A stretch of 64,000 nucleotides of DNA, taken from positions 62,001 through 126,000 of the forward strand of contig NZ_SMAK01000007.1 of the NCBI RefSeq assembly GCF_004346195.1, given 5' to 3'. Both the position numbers and the translations under genes were made by a program. The number at the start of each line of letters is the position of its first letter. The first letter of the stretch is position 1. Source of the stretch: Tepidamorphus gemmatus (lineage in GTDB: Bacteria > Pseudomonadota > Alphaproteobacteria > Rhizobiales > Tepidamorphaceae). This document shows, one piece after another, positions 25,999-34,327 of the stretch. The notes below the pieces were generated by a model, which did not search any database, had not been told where the DNA came from, and saw only the letters and a program-made list of their open reading frames with translations.

Positions 25999-26092
25999 GC
26001 ACGTTTTCCCCGCCCGTCCGATTTGCGGTTTGCCTGCGCCGGGAGGATGGCGCTAGGGTCTGCCGCACATTGCCGAGGCGGGAGGAACAATC

Positions 26093-27271
26093 GTGCTGAA
26101 GTCAGTCGCCGCGTTCGAGCGGATCGGCGAGGAGAATGCGTTTGCCGTGCTGGCACGGGCAACCGAGCTGGCGGCGCGCGGCCGCGACATCATCAATCTG
26201 GGGATCGGTCAGCCCGACTTCCGCACGCCCGACCATATCGTCGAGGCGGCGGTCAAGGCGCTGCGCGACGGCCATCACGGCTACACGCCGGCGACCGGCA
26301 TCCTGGCGCTGCGCGAGGCGGTCGCGGCGGACCTCGACCGCCGCTTCCGCGTCACGGTCGATCCTGGCCTCGTGATGATCGTGCCGGGCGGCAAGGTCAC
26401 CATGTTCATGGCGATCCTGATGTTCGGTGAGCCCGGCGCAGAGATCCTCTATCCGGATCCCGGCTTCCCCATCTACCGGTCGATGATCGAGTTCACCGGC
26501 GCCACGCCGGTGCCGGTGCCGATCCGCGAGGAGAACGGCTTTGCCTTCTCGGCCGCCGAGACGCTGTCGCTGATCACGCCGCGGACAAGGCTGCTGATCC
26601 TCAACAGCCCGGCCAACCCGACCGGTGGCGTCACACCCAAACCGGAAATCGACGCGCTGGTGGCCGGCCTTGCCGCCCATCCCGATGTCGCCATCCTGTC
26701 CGACGAGATCTACGGGCAGATGACCTTCGACGGGCTCGCCCACCAGACCCTGCTCGCCTATCCGGAGATCCGAGACCGGCTGATCCTGCTCGATGGTTGG
26801 TCGAAGACCTACGCGATGACCGGCTGGCGGCTGGGCTATTCGATCTGGCCGAAGCGGCTCCATGATCTCGCCCGCAAGCTGGCGGTGAACTCCTACTCCT
26901 GCGTCAATGCCGCCGCCCAGTATGCCGGCATCGCCGCGCTGGAGGGGCCTCAGGATGCGGTCCGCGACATGGTGGCCGAGTTCGACCGGCGCCGCGCCGT
27001 GGTGGTGGAGGGCCTGAACGCCCTGCCGGGCATCTCCTGCGCTACGCCGAAGGGCGCCTTCTATGCCTTCCCGAATGTCAGCCGGACGGGATGGAAGGCG
27101 AAGGCGCTCGCCTCGGCCCTGCTGGAGGAGGCCGGCGTGGCCGTCATCGGCGGGCCGGATTTCGGAGTCCACGGCGAGGGCTACATCCGCCTGTCCTACG
27201 CCAACTCGACCGAGAACATCCGCCGGGCGCTCGAGCGGATGGGCGAGTTCCTCACCGCAAAGGCGGCCTGA
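26093..27271 (+). CDS. Class I/II PLP-dependent aminotransferase (aspartate/aromatic type)
   Basis: A 392-aa fold-type I aminotransferase. GIGQPDF (about residue 38) and YTPATGILALREAV match the substrate-binding N-terminal part. NSPANPTGG (about 166-174) carries the PLP-contact Asn, SDEIYGQM the Asp and Tyr, and DGWSKTYAMTGWRLGY (about 231-246) the Schiff-base Lys and phosphate Arg. The last part holds the carboxylate Arg in GYIRLSYANS. It transfers the amino group of an amino acid to 2-oxoglutarate or similar. If aromatic amino acids are substrates it would feed the indolepyruvate oxidoreductase at 59324 (inference). It overlaps the convergent modC by 20 bp. Confidence 0.9.
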   Translation: MLKSVAAFERIGEENAFAVLARATELAARGRDIINLGIGQPDFRTPDHIVEAAVKALRDGHHGYTPATGILALREAVAADLDRRFRVTVDPGLVMIVPGGKVTMFMAILMFGEPGAEILYPDPGFPIYRSMIEFTGATPVPVPIREENGFAFSAAETLSLITPRTRLLILNSPANPTGGVTPKPEIDALVAGLAAHPDVAILSDEIYGQMTFDGLAHQTLLAYPEIRDRLILLDGWSKTYAMTGWRLGYSIWPKRLHDLARKLAVNSYSCVNAAAQYAGIAALEGPQDAVRDMVAEFDRRRAVVVEGLNALPGISCATPKGAFYAFPNVSRTGWKAKALASALLEEAGVAVIGGPDFGVHGEGYIRLSYANSTENIRRALERMGEFLTAKAA

Positions 27272-28394
27272 TGCGGCCGGGTCGGTCGGGGCCGGCCGGC
27301 ACCATCAGGTGGATGCCTTCCGCGAGCAGCAACACAGAGACCTCGACGCCTGGCTCGAGCCGCTCGCGCCGCGCCACGTGAAGCGGCGCAAGGACATGCA
27401 GCCGGTGGCCGGTGCCGGCCACCCTGAGCACCACCTGGATCGCCTGTCCGACCTGCAGCACCTCGGCGGCCGTCCCGCGCACAAGGGTTCCGTCGGCACG
27501 GCGGGCATGGCCGTCGTCTCCGACCAGCACGACGAAGCCTTCGGGAATGACCCAGCTCGCACGGTCCCCGACTGCAAGATCGCTGCGCAGCGGCGTCGCC
27601 AGCCTGATACCCGACCAGTCGACGAACGTGCGGCCCTCCGCGGGCCGGTGCTCGAGGACCGTCGCCTCGAACAGGTTGCGCAGGTCTACGAGCCCGGCAA
27701 TCGCCGGGCTGGCCGGTCGGGTCGTAATCTCCGCGACGGAGCCGGTCTGCAAGATGCGGCCGCGATCGAGAACGGCAATCCGATCCGCCAGTCTCACCGC
27801 CTCGTCGAGATCGTGCGTGACCAGCACCGTCGGCATCGCCAGCAGGTGTCTCAGTTCGGCGATCTCGCGATACAGGCGCTTGCGGGTCACCCGGTCGACG
27901 GCGGAGAACGGTTCGTCGAGGAGCAGAACCTTCGGGTCGCGGGCGAGCGCCCGGGCCACGGCGACGCGCTGCTGCTGGCCGCCGGACAATTCCGCCGGGC
28001 GGCGCGACTCAAGCCCGTCGAGGTGGACCGTTGCGAGCAGCTGGCGCGCCCGCCCCGCCGGATCGGCAATGCCCGGCCCAAGCGCCGCGGCGACATTGTC
28101 GAGCGCGCTCATGTGCGGGAACAGCGCGTAGGACTGGAAGACCAGCCCGACGCGGCGGCGATGCGGCGCGATGCGGATGCGCCGCGCCGGATCGAACCAG
28201 GTTTCGCCGTCCACCGCGATGCGGCCGCGCGCGGGATGATACAGCCCGGCGATCGAGCGCAGGATCGTCGACTTGCCGCTTCCTGACGGCCCGACCAATG
28301 CCAGCACCTCGCCGGGCGCGACGGCAAACCGCGCATCGAGGGGGATCGGCGCGTCCTGCGCGAGCTCGACGTGAAGCCCGCCAGCCGCCGTCAT
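27252..28394 (-). CDS. modC: Molybdate ABC transporter ATP-binding protein
   Basis: A 380-aa ATPase of the molybdate importer. Walker A GPSGSGKST (about 36), Q-loop FQSYALFPHM, signature LSGGQQQR, Walker B VLLLDEPFSAVD and switch VTHDLDEA are intact. The C-terminal part from about residue 290 is a TOBE/mop-type domain (EPGVEVSVLLLAEGIHLMV) that in ModC binds molybdate and gates activity. It is longer than the roughly 350 aa of E. coli ModC because of an extra linker. ModB overlaps it by 4 bp, and its 3' end overlaps the aminotransferase gene tail to tail by 20 bp. Confidence 0.92.
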   Translation of the reverse strand: MTAAGGLHVELAQDAPIPLDARFAVAPGEVLALVGPSGSGKSTILRSIAGLYHPARGRIAVDGETWFDPARRIRIAPHRRRVGLVFQSYALFPHMSALDNVAAALGPGIADPAGRARQLLATVHLDGLESRRPAELSGGQQQRVAVARALARDPKVLLLDEPFSAVDRVTRKRLYREIAELRHLLAMPTVLVTHDLDEAVRLADRIAVLDRGRILQTGSVAEITTRPASPAIAGLVDLRNLFEATVLEHRPAEGRTFVDWSGIRLATPLRSDLAVGDRASWVIPEGFVVLVGDDGHARRADGTLVRGTAAEVLQVGQAIQVVLRVAGTGHRLHVLAPLHVARRERLEPGVEVSVLLLAEGIHLMVPAGPDRPGRIRPPLR

Positions 28395-29059
28395 CCGAAC
28401 CGCCTGCCGATGCGCCGCGAGACGGCGAAGGTGAGAGCGATCGCAGTCAGCGACAGCGCCAGCAGCAGCGCCGACATCTGCGCCGCCGCGGCATCGTCGA
28501 ATGCCTGCACGCGATCGTAGATCGAGATGGCAATGGTCTTGGTCTCGCCGGGTATGGAGCCGCCGACCATCAGCACGATGCCGAATTCGCCGAGCGTGTG
28601 GGCGAAGGACAGGATCATCGCGGTCACGATGCCGGGCCAGGCGAGCGGCAGTTCGACCCGCAGGATGGCGCGCCAGGGCGGCATGCCGCAGCAGGCGGCC
28701 GCCTCGCGGACCTCGCGCGGAATCGCCTCGAAGCCGCGCTGCATGGGCTGGATGGCAAACGGCAAGTTGAAGATCACCGAGGCGACCAGCAGCCCCTCGA
28801 AGGTGAAGACGAGCTGATGACCGAAGACGGCCTGCCAGACCTGTCCGATCGGCGAGGCGGCCCCGAAGGCGACCAGCAGGTAGTAACCGAAGACCGTCGG
28901 CGGAAGCACCAGCGGCAATGCGATCACCGCCTCTGCAACGCCCTTGCCGGTGAAGTCGCGATAGGCGAGCCAGCGGCCGAGGACGATACCGAGCGGCAAC
29001 AGGATGCAGACCGTCAGCGCCGCCAGCCTGAGCGACAGCCAGAGGGCGGTCCAGTCCAT
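28391..29059 (-). CDS. modB: Molybdate ABC transporter permease
   Basis: A 222-aa inner-membrane permease, normal length for ModB. The start MDWTALWLSLRLAALTV matches family N-termini; upstream open frame is shadow. Conserved blocks are ALPLVLPPTVFGYYLLVAFG, the EAA loop EAAACCGMPPWRAILRVELP (about 131-150) and SFAHTLGEFGIVLMVGGSIPG, the ModB signature. It is coupled to modC by a 4-bp overlap and lies 43 bp after modA. Molybdate import would serve molybdoenzymes elsewhere in the genome; none is encoded in this window. Confidence 0.95.
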   Translation of the reverse strand: MDWTALWLSLRLAALTVCILLPLGIVLGRWLAYRDFTGKGVAEAVIALPLVLPPTVFGYYLLVAFGAASPIGQVWQAVFGHQLVFTFEGLLVASVIFNLPFAIQPMQRGFEAIPREVREAAACCGMPPWRAILRVELPLAWPGIVTAMILSFAHTLGEFGIVLMVGGSIPGETKTIAISIYDRVQAFDDAAAAQMSALLLALSLTAIALTFAVSRRIGRRFG

Positions 29060-29102
29060 CGTTCGATCGCCGCGCCGGCCCGGGCCTGTCCCGCCCGGAT
29101 CC

Positions 29103-29924
29103 TCAGTTGATCGGCTCCTCCCCCGGCAGCACGAAGCCGTAGCGGCGGAACACCGTGCGCGCCGCTGGCTGCTGCACATAGGCGTAGAAGCGTTCGGCGA
29201 CCGGCCCGGCGCCCTTCAGCAGCACCATCCGCTGCAGGAGCGGCGAATGCCACTCCTCCGGAACGAGTGCATAGGTGCCGAGCGCGGAAACCTTCGGCGA
29301 CAGCGCCAGCGAGTAGGCGATCAGGCCGCCCTGAGCATTGGCCGAGGTGGCGAACTGGGCGGCCTGGCTGACATTCTCGCCCAGCACCAGCCTGCTCTCG
29401 ATGGCCTCCCAGATGCCCTTGTGTCGCAACGCCTCCTCGGCGCGCTTGCCGTAGGGCGCGTGCTCGGGATTGGCGATGGCGAAGCGGGTCAAGCGGCCGT
29501 CCTCGAGGGCGGCTGCAAGATCATCGAGCAAGCCGTCCGCCTGCAGCGGCGAGCCGTGCGGCACGATCAGCACGATGCGCCCGATGGCGTAGAGATCGCC
29601 GTCGCCCCGGGTGAAGCCGTCGCGGGCGAGCTCTAGAACATAGGTCTCGTCGGCCGACAGGAACATCTCGAACGGGGCCCCCTGGCGGATCTGCCGTGCG
29701 AAATTGCCGGACGAGCCGAAGGACAGCTTCACGTCCTGGCCGGTATCGGTTCTGAACCTCGCGGCGATCTCCTCGAGCGCGAATTGCAGGTCCGATGCGG
29801 CGGCGATGACCGGTACCTCAGCGGTCGCGCGTCCAGCCCCTGCCGCAAGGGCCAGCAGCAGGATCGCCACACCAAGCCCGACCGTCAGCCAACGCCGCCC
29901 CGTTGCAACCATGGGAATGCCCAT
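29103..29924 (-). CDS. modA: Molybdate ABC transporter substrate-binding protein
   Basis: A 273-aa periplasmic oxyanion-binding protein. A signal peptide runs through VGLGVAILLLALAAGA with cleavage near ATAE. ModA marks are VIAAASDLQFALEEIAARF, LSFGSSGNFARQIRQGAPFE (the SSGN oxyanion loop) and MFLSADETYV, then ANPEHAPYGKRAEEAL. Start 29924 is taken; an ATG 12 bases later is possible. A Mo-box-like sequence (29938-29961) is centred 26 bp upstream of the start and a second one 45 bp further, so molybdate-dependent repression by a ModE protein is likely. Confidence 0.94.
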   Translation of the reverse strand: MGIPMVATGRRWLTVGLGVAILLLALAAGAGRATAEVPVIAAASDLQFALEEIAARFRTDTGQDVKLSFGSSGNFARQIRQGAPFEMFLSADETYVLELARDGFTRGDGDLYAIGRIVLIVPHGSPLQADGLLDDLAAALEDGRLTRFAIANPEHAPYGKRAEEALRHKGIWEAIESRLVLGENVSQAAQFATSANAQGGLIAYSLALSPKVSALGTYALVPEEWHSPLLQRMVLLKGAGPVAERFYAYVQQPAARTVFRRYGFVLPGEEPIN

Positions 29925-29937
29925 CCTGCCGATCCCC

Positions 29938-29961
29938 CGATATGTTTCAACGACTATATCG
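29938..29961. promoter_or_regulatory. Candidate ModE-binding Mo-box 1
   Basis: CGATAT (29938-29943), 12 bases, ATATCG (29956-29961): a perfect 6-bp inverted repeat with the 24-bp length and spacing of known Mo-boxes (CGNTAT-N12-ATANCG). One more C/G pair matches outward after allowing a mismatch. It sits between modE and modA, 26 bp upstream of the modA start. Known for ModE: molybdate-bound regulator represses modABC. Confidence 0.65.
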
Positions 29962-29982
29962 AGGGATTACATGCAGTGCAAC

Positions 29983-30006
29983 CGCTATGTCCCGTCGGAC
30001 ATATCG
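29983..30006. promoter_or_regulatory. Candidate Mo-box 2, overlapping the modE stop codon
   Basis: CGCTAT (29983-29988), 12 bases, ATATCG (30001-30006): the same architecture as box 1, starting 45 bp from it. It contains a perfect hairpin TATGTCC/GGACATA (29986-29992, 29997-30003). The 3' end of modE, including its TAG stop, lies inside the box. Confidence 0.5.
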
Positions 30007-30365
30007 CCCTGGCAGGTCAGAGCGGCCCTGAGCTCCGCGATATCGCCGGCGGCGCCGGCGGCGGCCGAGGCCTCCATCCGCCGGTAGGCGGCGAGCACGG
30101 CCTCGCCGCGGCCGGTGAGCCGGGCCCCCCCTCCCTGTGCGCCGCCCTTCTCGGATTCGACCAGGGGATCGGGGAACCAGCGGTTCATCGAATCGACCAA
30201 TGTCCAGGCGCGCTTGTAGCTCATCTTCATGCGCCGGCCTGCCGCCGAGATCGAGCCGGTGTCGCGGATGCCCTCGAGCAGGTCGGCCTTGCCCGGTCCT
30301 ATGGCGATGCCCGGCGCCAGCACGACGCGCAGGCGGATGCCCGTGGTGATGTTGCTCGTTCGCAT
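29985..30365 (-). CDS. modE: ModE-type winged helix regulator (DNA-binding domain only)
   Basis: A 126-aa regulator with the LysR-like HTH of ModE's N-terminal domain: KADLLEGIRDTGSISAAGRR (about 26-45) with the recognition helix MSYKRAWTLVDSMN. The segment KGGAQGGGARLTGRG is the ModE wing. It stops where full ModE proteins continue into two mop/TOBE molybdate-binding domains, so it lacks the known sensor. Either it acts without binding molybdate itself or it pairs with another protein. Gene order modE-modABC on the minus strand and the two Mo-box candidates support a role in molybdate uptake control. Confidence 0.85.
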   Translation of the reverse strand: MRTSNITTGIRLRVVLAPGIAIGPGKADLLEGIRDTGSISAAGRRMKMSYKRAWTLVDSMNRWFPDPLVESEKGGAQGGGARLTGRGEAVLAAYRRMEASAAAGAAGDIAELRAALTCQGDMSDGT

Positions 30366-30413
30366 GGTGTGATCATCCGCTGCCCGACGCAGCTTGCCAA
30401 GCCTCGCCCGTGT

Positions 30414-33125
30414 CTACGCACGCCGGCGGCGCGCCACGGCCTTCTCGGCCTCGACGATGAGGAACATGGCCGCCGCTGCCGCACCGATCCACAGCCAGTC
30501 TGCGATGTCGAGCGGCACCGTCGCGAACACCGTCTGCAGCGGTGGCAGATAGGTGAAGGCGATCTGCAGAAGCGCGACCAGCGCGACCGCGACCACCGCC
30601 GGAACGCTCCCGGTGAAGGTCCGCCAGGTCAGGGATGGCGCCACGAGCTGGCGGGTATTGAACAGATAGAGCGCCTCGCAGGCGACGATCGCGTTGACCG
30701 CGAGCGTCCGGGCCCGGTCGAGACTGCCATCCTCGTCGGCTGCCATCGCGAACAGCCCGGCCGCGGCCGCCGTCATCAGCAGCGAGACCAGCACGATGCG
30801 CCAGATCAGGAACGGCGACAGGATCGGGGCATCGGGCCGCCGCGGCGGACGCGCCATCGTCCCCGGCTCGGCGGGCTCGAAGGCGAAGGCGAGCGCCAGC
30901 GTCACCGTGGTCACCATGTTCACCCAAAGGATCTGCAACGGGGTCACCGGCAGGGCGAGACCCAGCAGGATCGCACCGATCACGATCAGCGCCTGACCGC
31001 CATTGGTCGGCAGGATGAAGACGATCGCCTTCTTCAGATTCTGATAGACCGTGCGGCCCTCCTCGACCGCATGGGCGATCGAGGCAAAGTTGTCGTCGGC
31101 GAGCACGATCTGCGCGGCTTCCCTGGCCGCCTCGGATCCCTTGATGCCCATGGCGACACCGACGTCGGCGCGCTTGAGCGCCGGGGCGTCGTTGACGCCG
31201 TCGCCGGTCATCGCCACCACCTCGCCGCAGGACTGCAACGCCTCGACCAGCCGCAGCTTGTGCTCCGGCGCGGTGCGGGCGAAGACGTCCACCTCGCGCG
31301 CCATCCGCGCGAGCGCCGGCAAGTCGAGCGTCTCGAAATCGCGTCCGGTGACGACCCGGTCCGCCGCCATGCCGAAGCGAACGGCGATGGCGCGGGCGGT
31401 GGCGCCGTGGTCGCCAGTGATCATCTTGACGCGGATGCCGGCCGCGCGACAGCGCCGGACAGCCTCGATCGCCTCTTCGCGGGGCGGATCGGCGATGCCG
31501 AGAAGCCCGAGCATCGTCAGGCCAGCCTCGAGGTCGGCGTCGGTGATCTCCGCCTTGTCCGGTGCGGTCCGCCGGAACGCGACGGCCAGCACGCGCTGGC
31601 CTTCGGCGGCCATCTCCTCGAGCCTGTCGTGCCACCAGGCGATGTCGAGGTCGCTCTCGCCGGCGGGATCGGCCTGCCGGTCGCACAGCCCGAGCAGCAC
31701 CTCCGGCGCTCCCTTGGCATAGATCACCCCGCCGCTGTCGTCGCGGTGCAGCGTCGCCATCATCCGCCGTGTCGTCTCGAACGGCAGCGTGTCGATGCGC
31801 GGCAGCGGCGCGCAGTCGCGTGCAGGCTCGATCCCCGCCTTGTGGGCGAGCACCACCAGCGCGCCCTCCATCGGGTCACCCTCGACACGCCAGCCGCCGC
31901 CGGCCTGGCGAAGCTGCGCGTCGGAGCACAGGCAGGCGCCGCGGACAAGCTCGCGCAGTCGGGCGCGCCTCGCCTCGGCCCCCGCCGCGCCATCGCGGTC
32001 CCGGATGTCTCCCTCCGGCAGGTAGCCGCTGCCCTCGACATCGAACACGGTGCCGGCGACGGCAACGGTCTCCACCGTCATCTCGTTGCGGGTGAGCGTC
32101 CCGGTCTTGTCGGAACAGATCACCGTCACCGAGCCCAGCGTCTCGACCGCCGGGAGGTGGCGGACGATGGCGTTGCGATGCGCCATGCGCTCGACGCCGA
32201 TCGCCATGGTGATGGTCAGGATCGCCGGCAGCCCTTCCGGGATCGCCGCAACCGCGAGACCCACCACGGCAAGGAAAAGTTCGCCGACATCGTACCCGCG
32301 CACCAGGACACCAAAGGCGAAGATCGCCGCCGAGACCGCAAGGATGGTGAATGTCAGCCAGTGGGCGAACCGGTTCATCTGGCGCAGCAGCGGCGTGGTG
32401 ATCCGCCCCACCGAGCCGACCAGATGGCCGATCCGGCCGATCTCGGTGGCTTCCCCGGTCGCAACGACGAGGCCGGAGGCGGTGCCGCGCGTCAGCAGCG
32501 TGCCGAAATAGGCCATGTCGGTGCGATCGGCGAGCAGGGTCTCCGGCGGAACCTCGGCGGTCGATTTCGCCACCGGCAGCGATTCGCCGGTCAGCGGCGC
32601 CTCGTCCACCTCGACCGACTTGGCATGGAGCAGCCTCAGATCGGCCGGAACGCGATCTCCCGCTTCCAGCACCACCACATCACCGGGCACGAGGTCGGCC
32701 GCGTCCACCGTCATCCTGTGGCCGTCGCGCAGAACCAGCGCCTTGGGCGCCAGCATGGCGCGGATGGCGCCCATCGCCTGCTCCGCCCGTCCTTCCTGAA
32801 CGAAGCCGACGATCGCATTGATCACCACGACAGCGAGGATGACAGCCGAATCGACGACGTGGCCGATCGCCGCCGTGACCACCGCCGCGGCCAGCAGCAC
32901 ATAGATCAGCACGCTGTGGAACTGCAGCAGGAAGCGGATCACCGGATGGCGCGGCGGCATCTCCGGCAGGCGGTTGGGGCCGTGGATCCGCAACCGCCGC
33001 GCCGCCTCCTCGGCCGACAGTCCGTTGTGATGGGCGTCGAGCGCTGCGATGACCTCGTGGACGGACATGGCGTGCCAGGCCCGTGACTCTCGGTCCGGGA
33101 ACTTCGCAGCGGAGGGTGTCGTCAT
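30414..33125 (-). CDS. P2-type cation-transporting ATPase (HAD-IC family)
   Basis: A 903-aa inner-membrane pump. N-terminal cation_ATPase_N domain (about 18-85), actuator motif LTGES (about 186), M4 motif AAIPEGLPA, phosphorylation loop CSDKTGTLT (Asp about 346), GDPMEGAL in the nucleotide domain, and hinge MTGDGVNDAPALKRA. The PEGLP in M4 is like SERCA/PMR1 Ca2+ pumps. However, M5 reads ILPTNGGQAL and M6 reads LWVNMVTTVTLALAF, so the M6 Asp that coordinates Ca2+ in SERCA is Thr. Ion specificity is therefore open (Ca2+, Mn2+, Na+ or other). Ends 48 bp before modE on the same strand. Confidence 0.93.
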   Translation of the reverse strand: MTTPSAAKFPDRESRAWHAMSVHEVIAALDAHHNGLSAEEAARRLRIHGPNRLPEMPPRHPVIRFLLQFHSVLIYVLLAAAVVTAAIGHVVDSAVILAVVVINAIVGFVQEGRAEQAMGAIRAMLAPKALVLRDGHRMTVDAADLVPGDVVVLEAGDRVPADLRLLHAKSVEVDEAPLTGESLPVAKSTAEVPPETLLADRTDMAYFGTLLTRGTASGLVVATGEATEIGRIGHLVGSVGRITTPLLRQMNRFAHWLTFTILAVSAAIFAFGVLVRGYDVGELFLAVVGLAVAAIPEGLPAILTITMAIGVERMAHRNAIVRHLPAVETLGSVTVICSDKTGTLTRNEMTVETVAVAGTVFDVEGSGYLPEGDIRDRDGAAGAEARRARLRELVRGACLCSDAQLRQAGGGWRVEGDPMEGALVVLAHKAGIEPARDCAPLPRIDTLPFETTRRMMATLHRDDSGGVIYAKGAPEVLLGLCDRQADPAGESDLDIAWWHDRLEEMAAEGQRVLAVAFRRTAPDKAEITDADLEAGLTMLGLLGIADPPREEAIEAVRRCRAAGIRVKMITGDHGATARAIAVRFGMAADRVVTGRDFETLDLPALARMAREVDVFARTAPEHKLRLVEALQSCGEVVAMTGDGVNDAPALKRADVGVAMGIKGSEAAREAAQIVLADDNFASIAHAVEEGRTVYQNLKKAIVFILPTNGGQALIVIGAILLGLALPVTPLQILWVNMVTTVTLALAFAFEPAEPGTMARPPRRPDAPILSPFLIWRIVLVSLLMTAAAAGLFAMAADEDGSLDRARTLAVNAIVACEALYLFNTRQLVAPSLTWRTFTGSVPAVVAVALVALLQIAFTYLPPLQTVFATVPLDIADWLWIGAAAAAMFLIVEAEKAVARRRRA

Positions 33126-33194
33126 GAACGCTCGGAACCGTCGGGCTTGCGGACAGGCGCTGTGCGGGCCGTTGCCCGCTGTCGGATTATCAGG

Positions 33195-33494
33195 TTAGGC
33201 CCCCTTGCCGAGCGACTCCTTGACATAGCGCAGGTTGACCGCGCCATCGGCCGCCGCGACGTTCGCGAACCGGTCGCGCAGGGGTTCGTGCAGCCCGGAA
33301 GGGGCGTGGAACGGCACTGCCACGCAGGGCTGGTGCCCGGTGTGATGGAGGATGGTTCAGGCGATGTCGCGCTCGACGCGCGTCGAGCGCGTCGCACGGG
33401 TATCGGCGACGGGATTGCCGACGACGCCGCGCCGGCGCCACATGCCGCTGCCGTGCACCAATCGCCGGCGGCCGATGTGGCAACCCGTCGGCAT
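33195..33494 (-). pseudogene. Small 98-codon reading frame interrupted by one in-frame TGA
   Basis: On the minus strand an ATG at 33494 overlaps the DUF533 stop (TGATG). The frame runs 45 codons to a TGA (33357-33359), then a further 53 codons to a TAA (33195-33197). The second part looks protein-like (CVAVPFHAPSGLHEPLRDRF and NLRYVKESLGKGA). The first part is Arg-rich and less convincing. I do not recognise the family. It may be a decayed small gene, two unrelated short frames, or chance. It is the only coding candidate in the 368-bp gap 33126-33493. Confidence 0.3.
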
Positions 33495-34258
33495 CATCTG
33501 GCCGCGGCGGCGGTCGCCTCGAGATGCGCGACGAGATCCGGTGCCAGCCGCAGACGTTCGGCGAAGGTGCGCAGGAAGGCCGCCTCCTCGGCCGTGTCGG
33601 GATCGATCGTCAGCCGCGCGGCGAGCCACATCTCGGCGGCGAGCTCCGGCGTCGTCGCCTGGCGGGCGATGTCGTCGAGGTCGTCCGGCTGTCCCAGCGC
33701 CTCGATCAGGAATGTCCTGGCGCCGTCCGCCAGACCGGCCTGGGCAAGCGCCTGCTCGACCTTGCGGGTCTCCTCGGCATCGATGCGTCCGTCGGCCCGG
33801 GCGGCGGCGATCATCGCCCGGATGACGGCTCTGGCAAGGACGTTCTGGCCCTCGGGAGTAGCTGGCACAGCGAAGCCGCTCGATTCGGGCGGCGGCAGCG
33901 GCGCCGGAGGCTGCTGTTGCTGAGCAGGGACACCGGTGCGACCGGCCTGCCAGTCGCTGTAGGCCTTGTAGGCGAGACCGCCGAGCAGGGCGAGGCCGCC
34001 CACTTTGATGGCGGTGCTGCCGAGCTTGCGGCCGGCCTTGGTGCCGAGCAGCAGGGCCGTGATCCCGCCGGCCAGCGCGCCGCCGGCAAGTCCCGAACCA
34101 CCAAGGCCCTTGCCGAGCGCTCCGGTCAGACCGCCGAGTGCCTGTTGCGCGCCGGTCAGGACGTCCGTGCCCTTGGCCCCGGTGGTCGCAGGAGGTTCGC
34201 CCTGTCCGCCTGTCTGAAGCTGCGTCAGGGTCTCGAGCAGGCGGCGTGTATCCAGCAT
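33494..34258 (-). CDS. DUF533 family protein (YebE-like, TerB-related C-terminus)
   Basis: A 254-aa protein of unknown function. The N-terminal 45 residues are charged and polar, followed by a long Gly/Ala-rich region (GGLTGALGKGLGGSGLAGG) with a hydrophobic stretch AGGITALLLGTKAG and VGGLALLGGLAYKAYSDW, probably membrane associated. A short Gln/Pro linker follows (AQQQQPPAPLPPPE). The C-terminal 120 residues form the TerB-like helical domain (RAMIAAARADGRIDAEE, which resembles a Ca2+-loop). It lies 69 bp after the urea cluster's last gene on the same strand, so it may be on the same mRNA, but a role in urea metabolism is not indicated. Confidence 0.85.
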   Translation of the reverse strand: MLDTRRLLETLTQLQTGGQGEPPATTGAKGTDVLTGAQQALGGLTGALGKGLGGSGLAGGALAGGITALLLGTKAGRKLGSTAIKVGGLALLGGLAYKAYSDWQAGRTGVPAQQQQPPAPLPPPESSGFAVPATPEGQNVLARAVIRAMIAAARADGRIDAEETRKVEQALAQAGLADGARTFLIEALGQPDDLDDIARQATTPELAAEMWLAARLTIDPDTAEEAAFLRTFAERLRLAPDLVAHLEATAAAAR

Positions 34259-34327
34259 CGTCCGGTCATCCCGTTGCGTTGGTCCAGCACCGCAGATAGG
34301 TAGCCGAACGCCCTTCGGGAAGGGCGA

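Noticed and set aside
29784-33086. An 1100-codon open frame on the plus strand opposite the cation ATPase, modE and modA
   Set aside because: It is rich in His, Arg, Gln and Asp with no family motifs and mirrors the real genes on the minus strand. High GC makes such antisense frames common.
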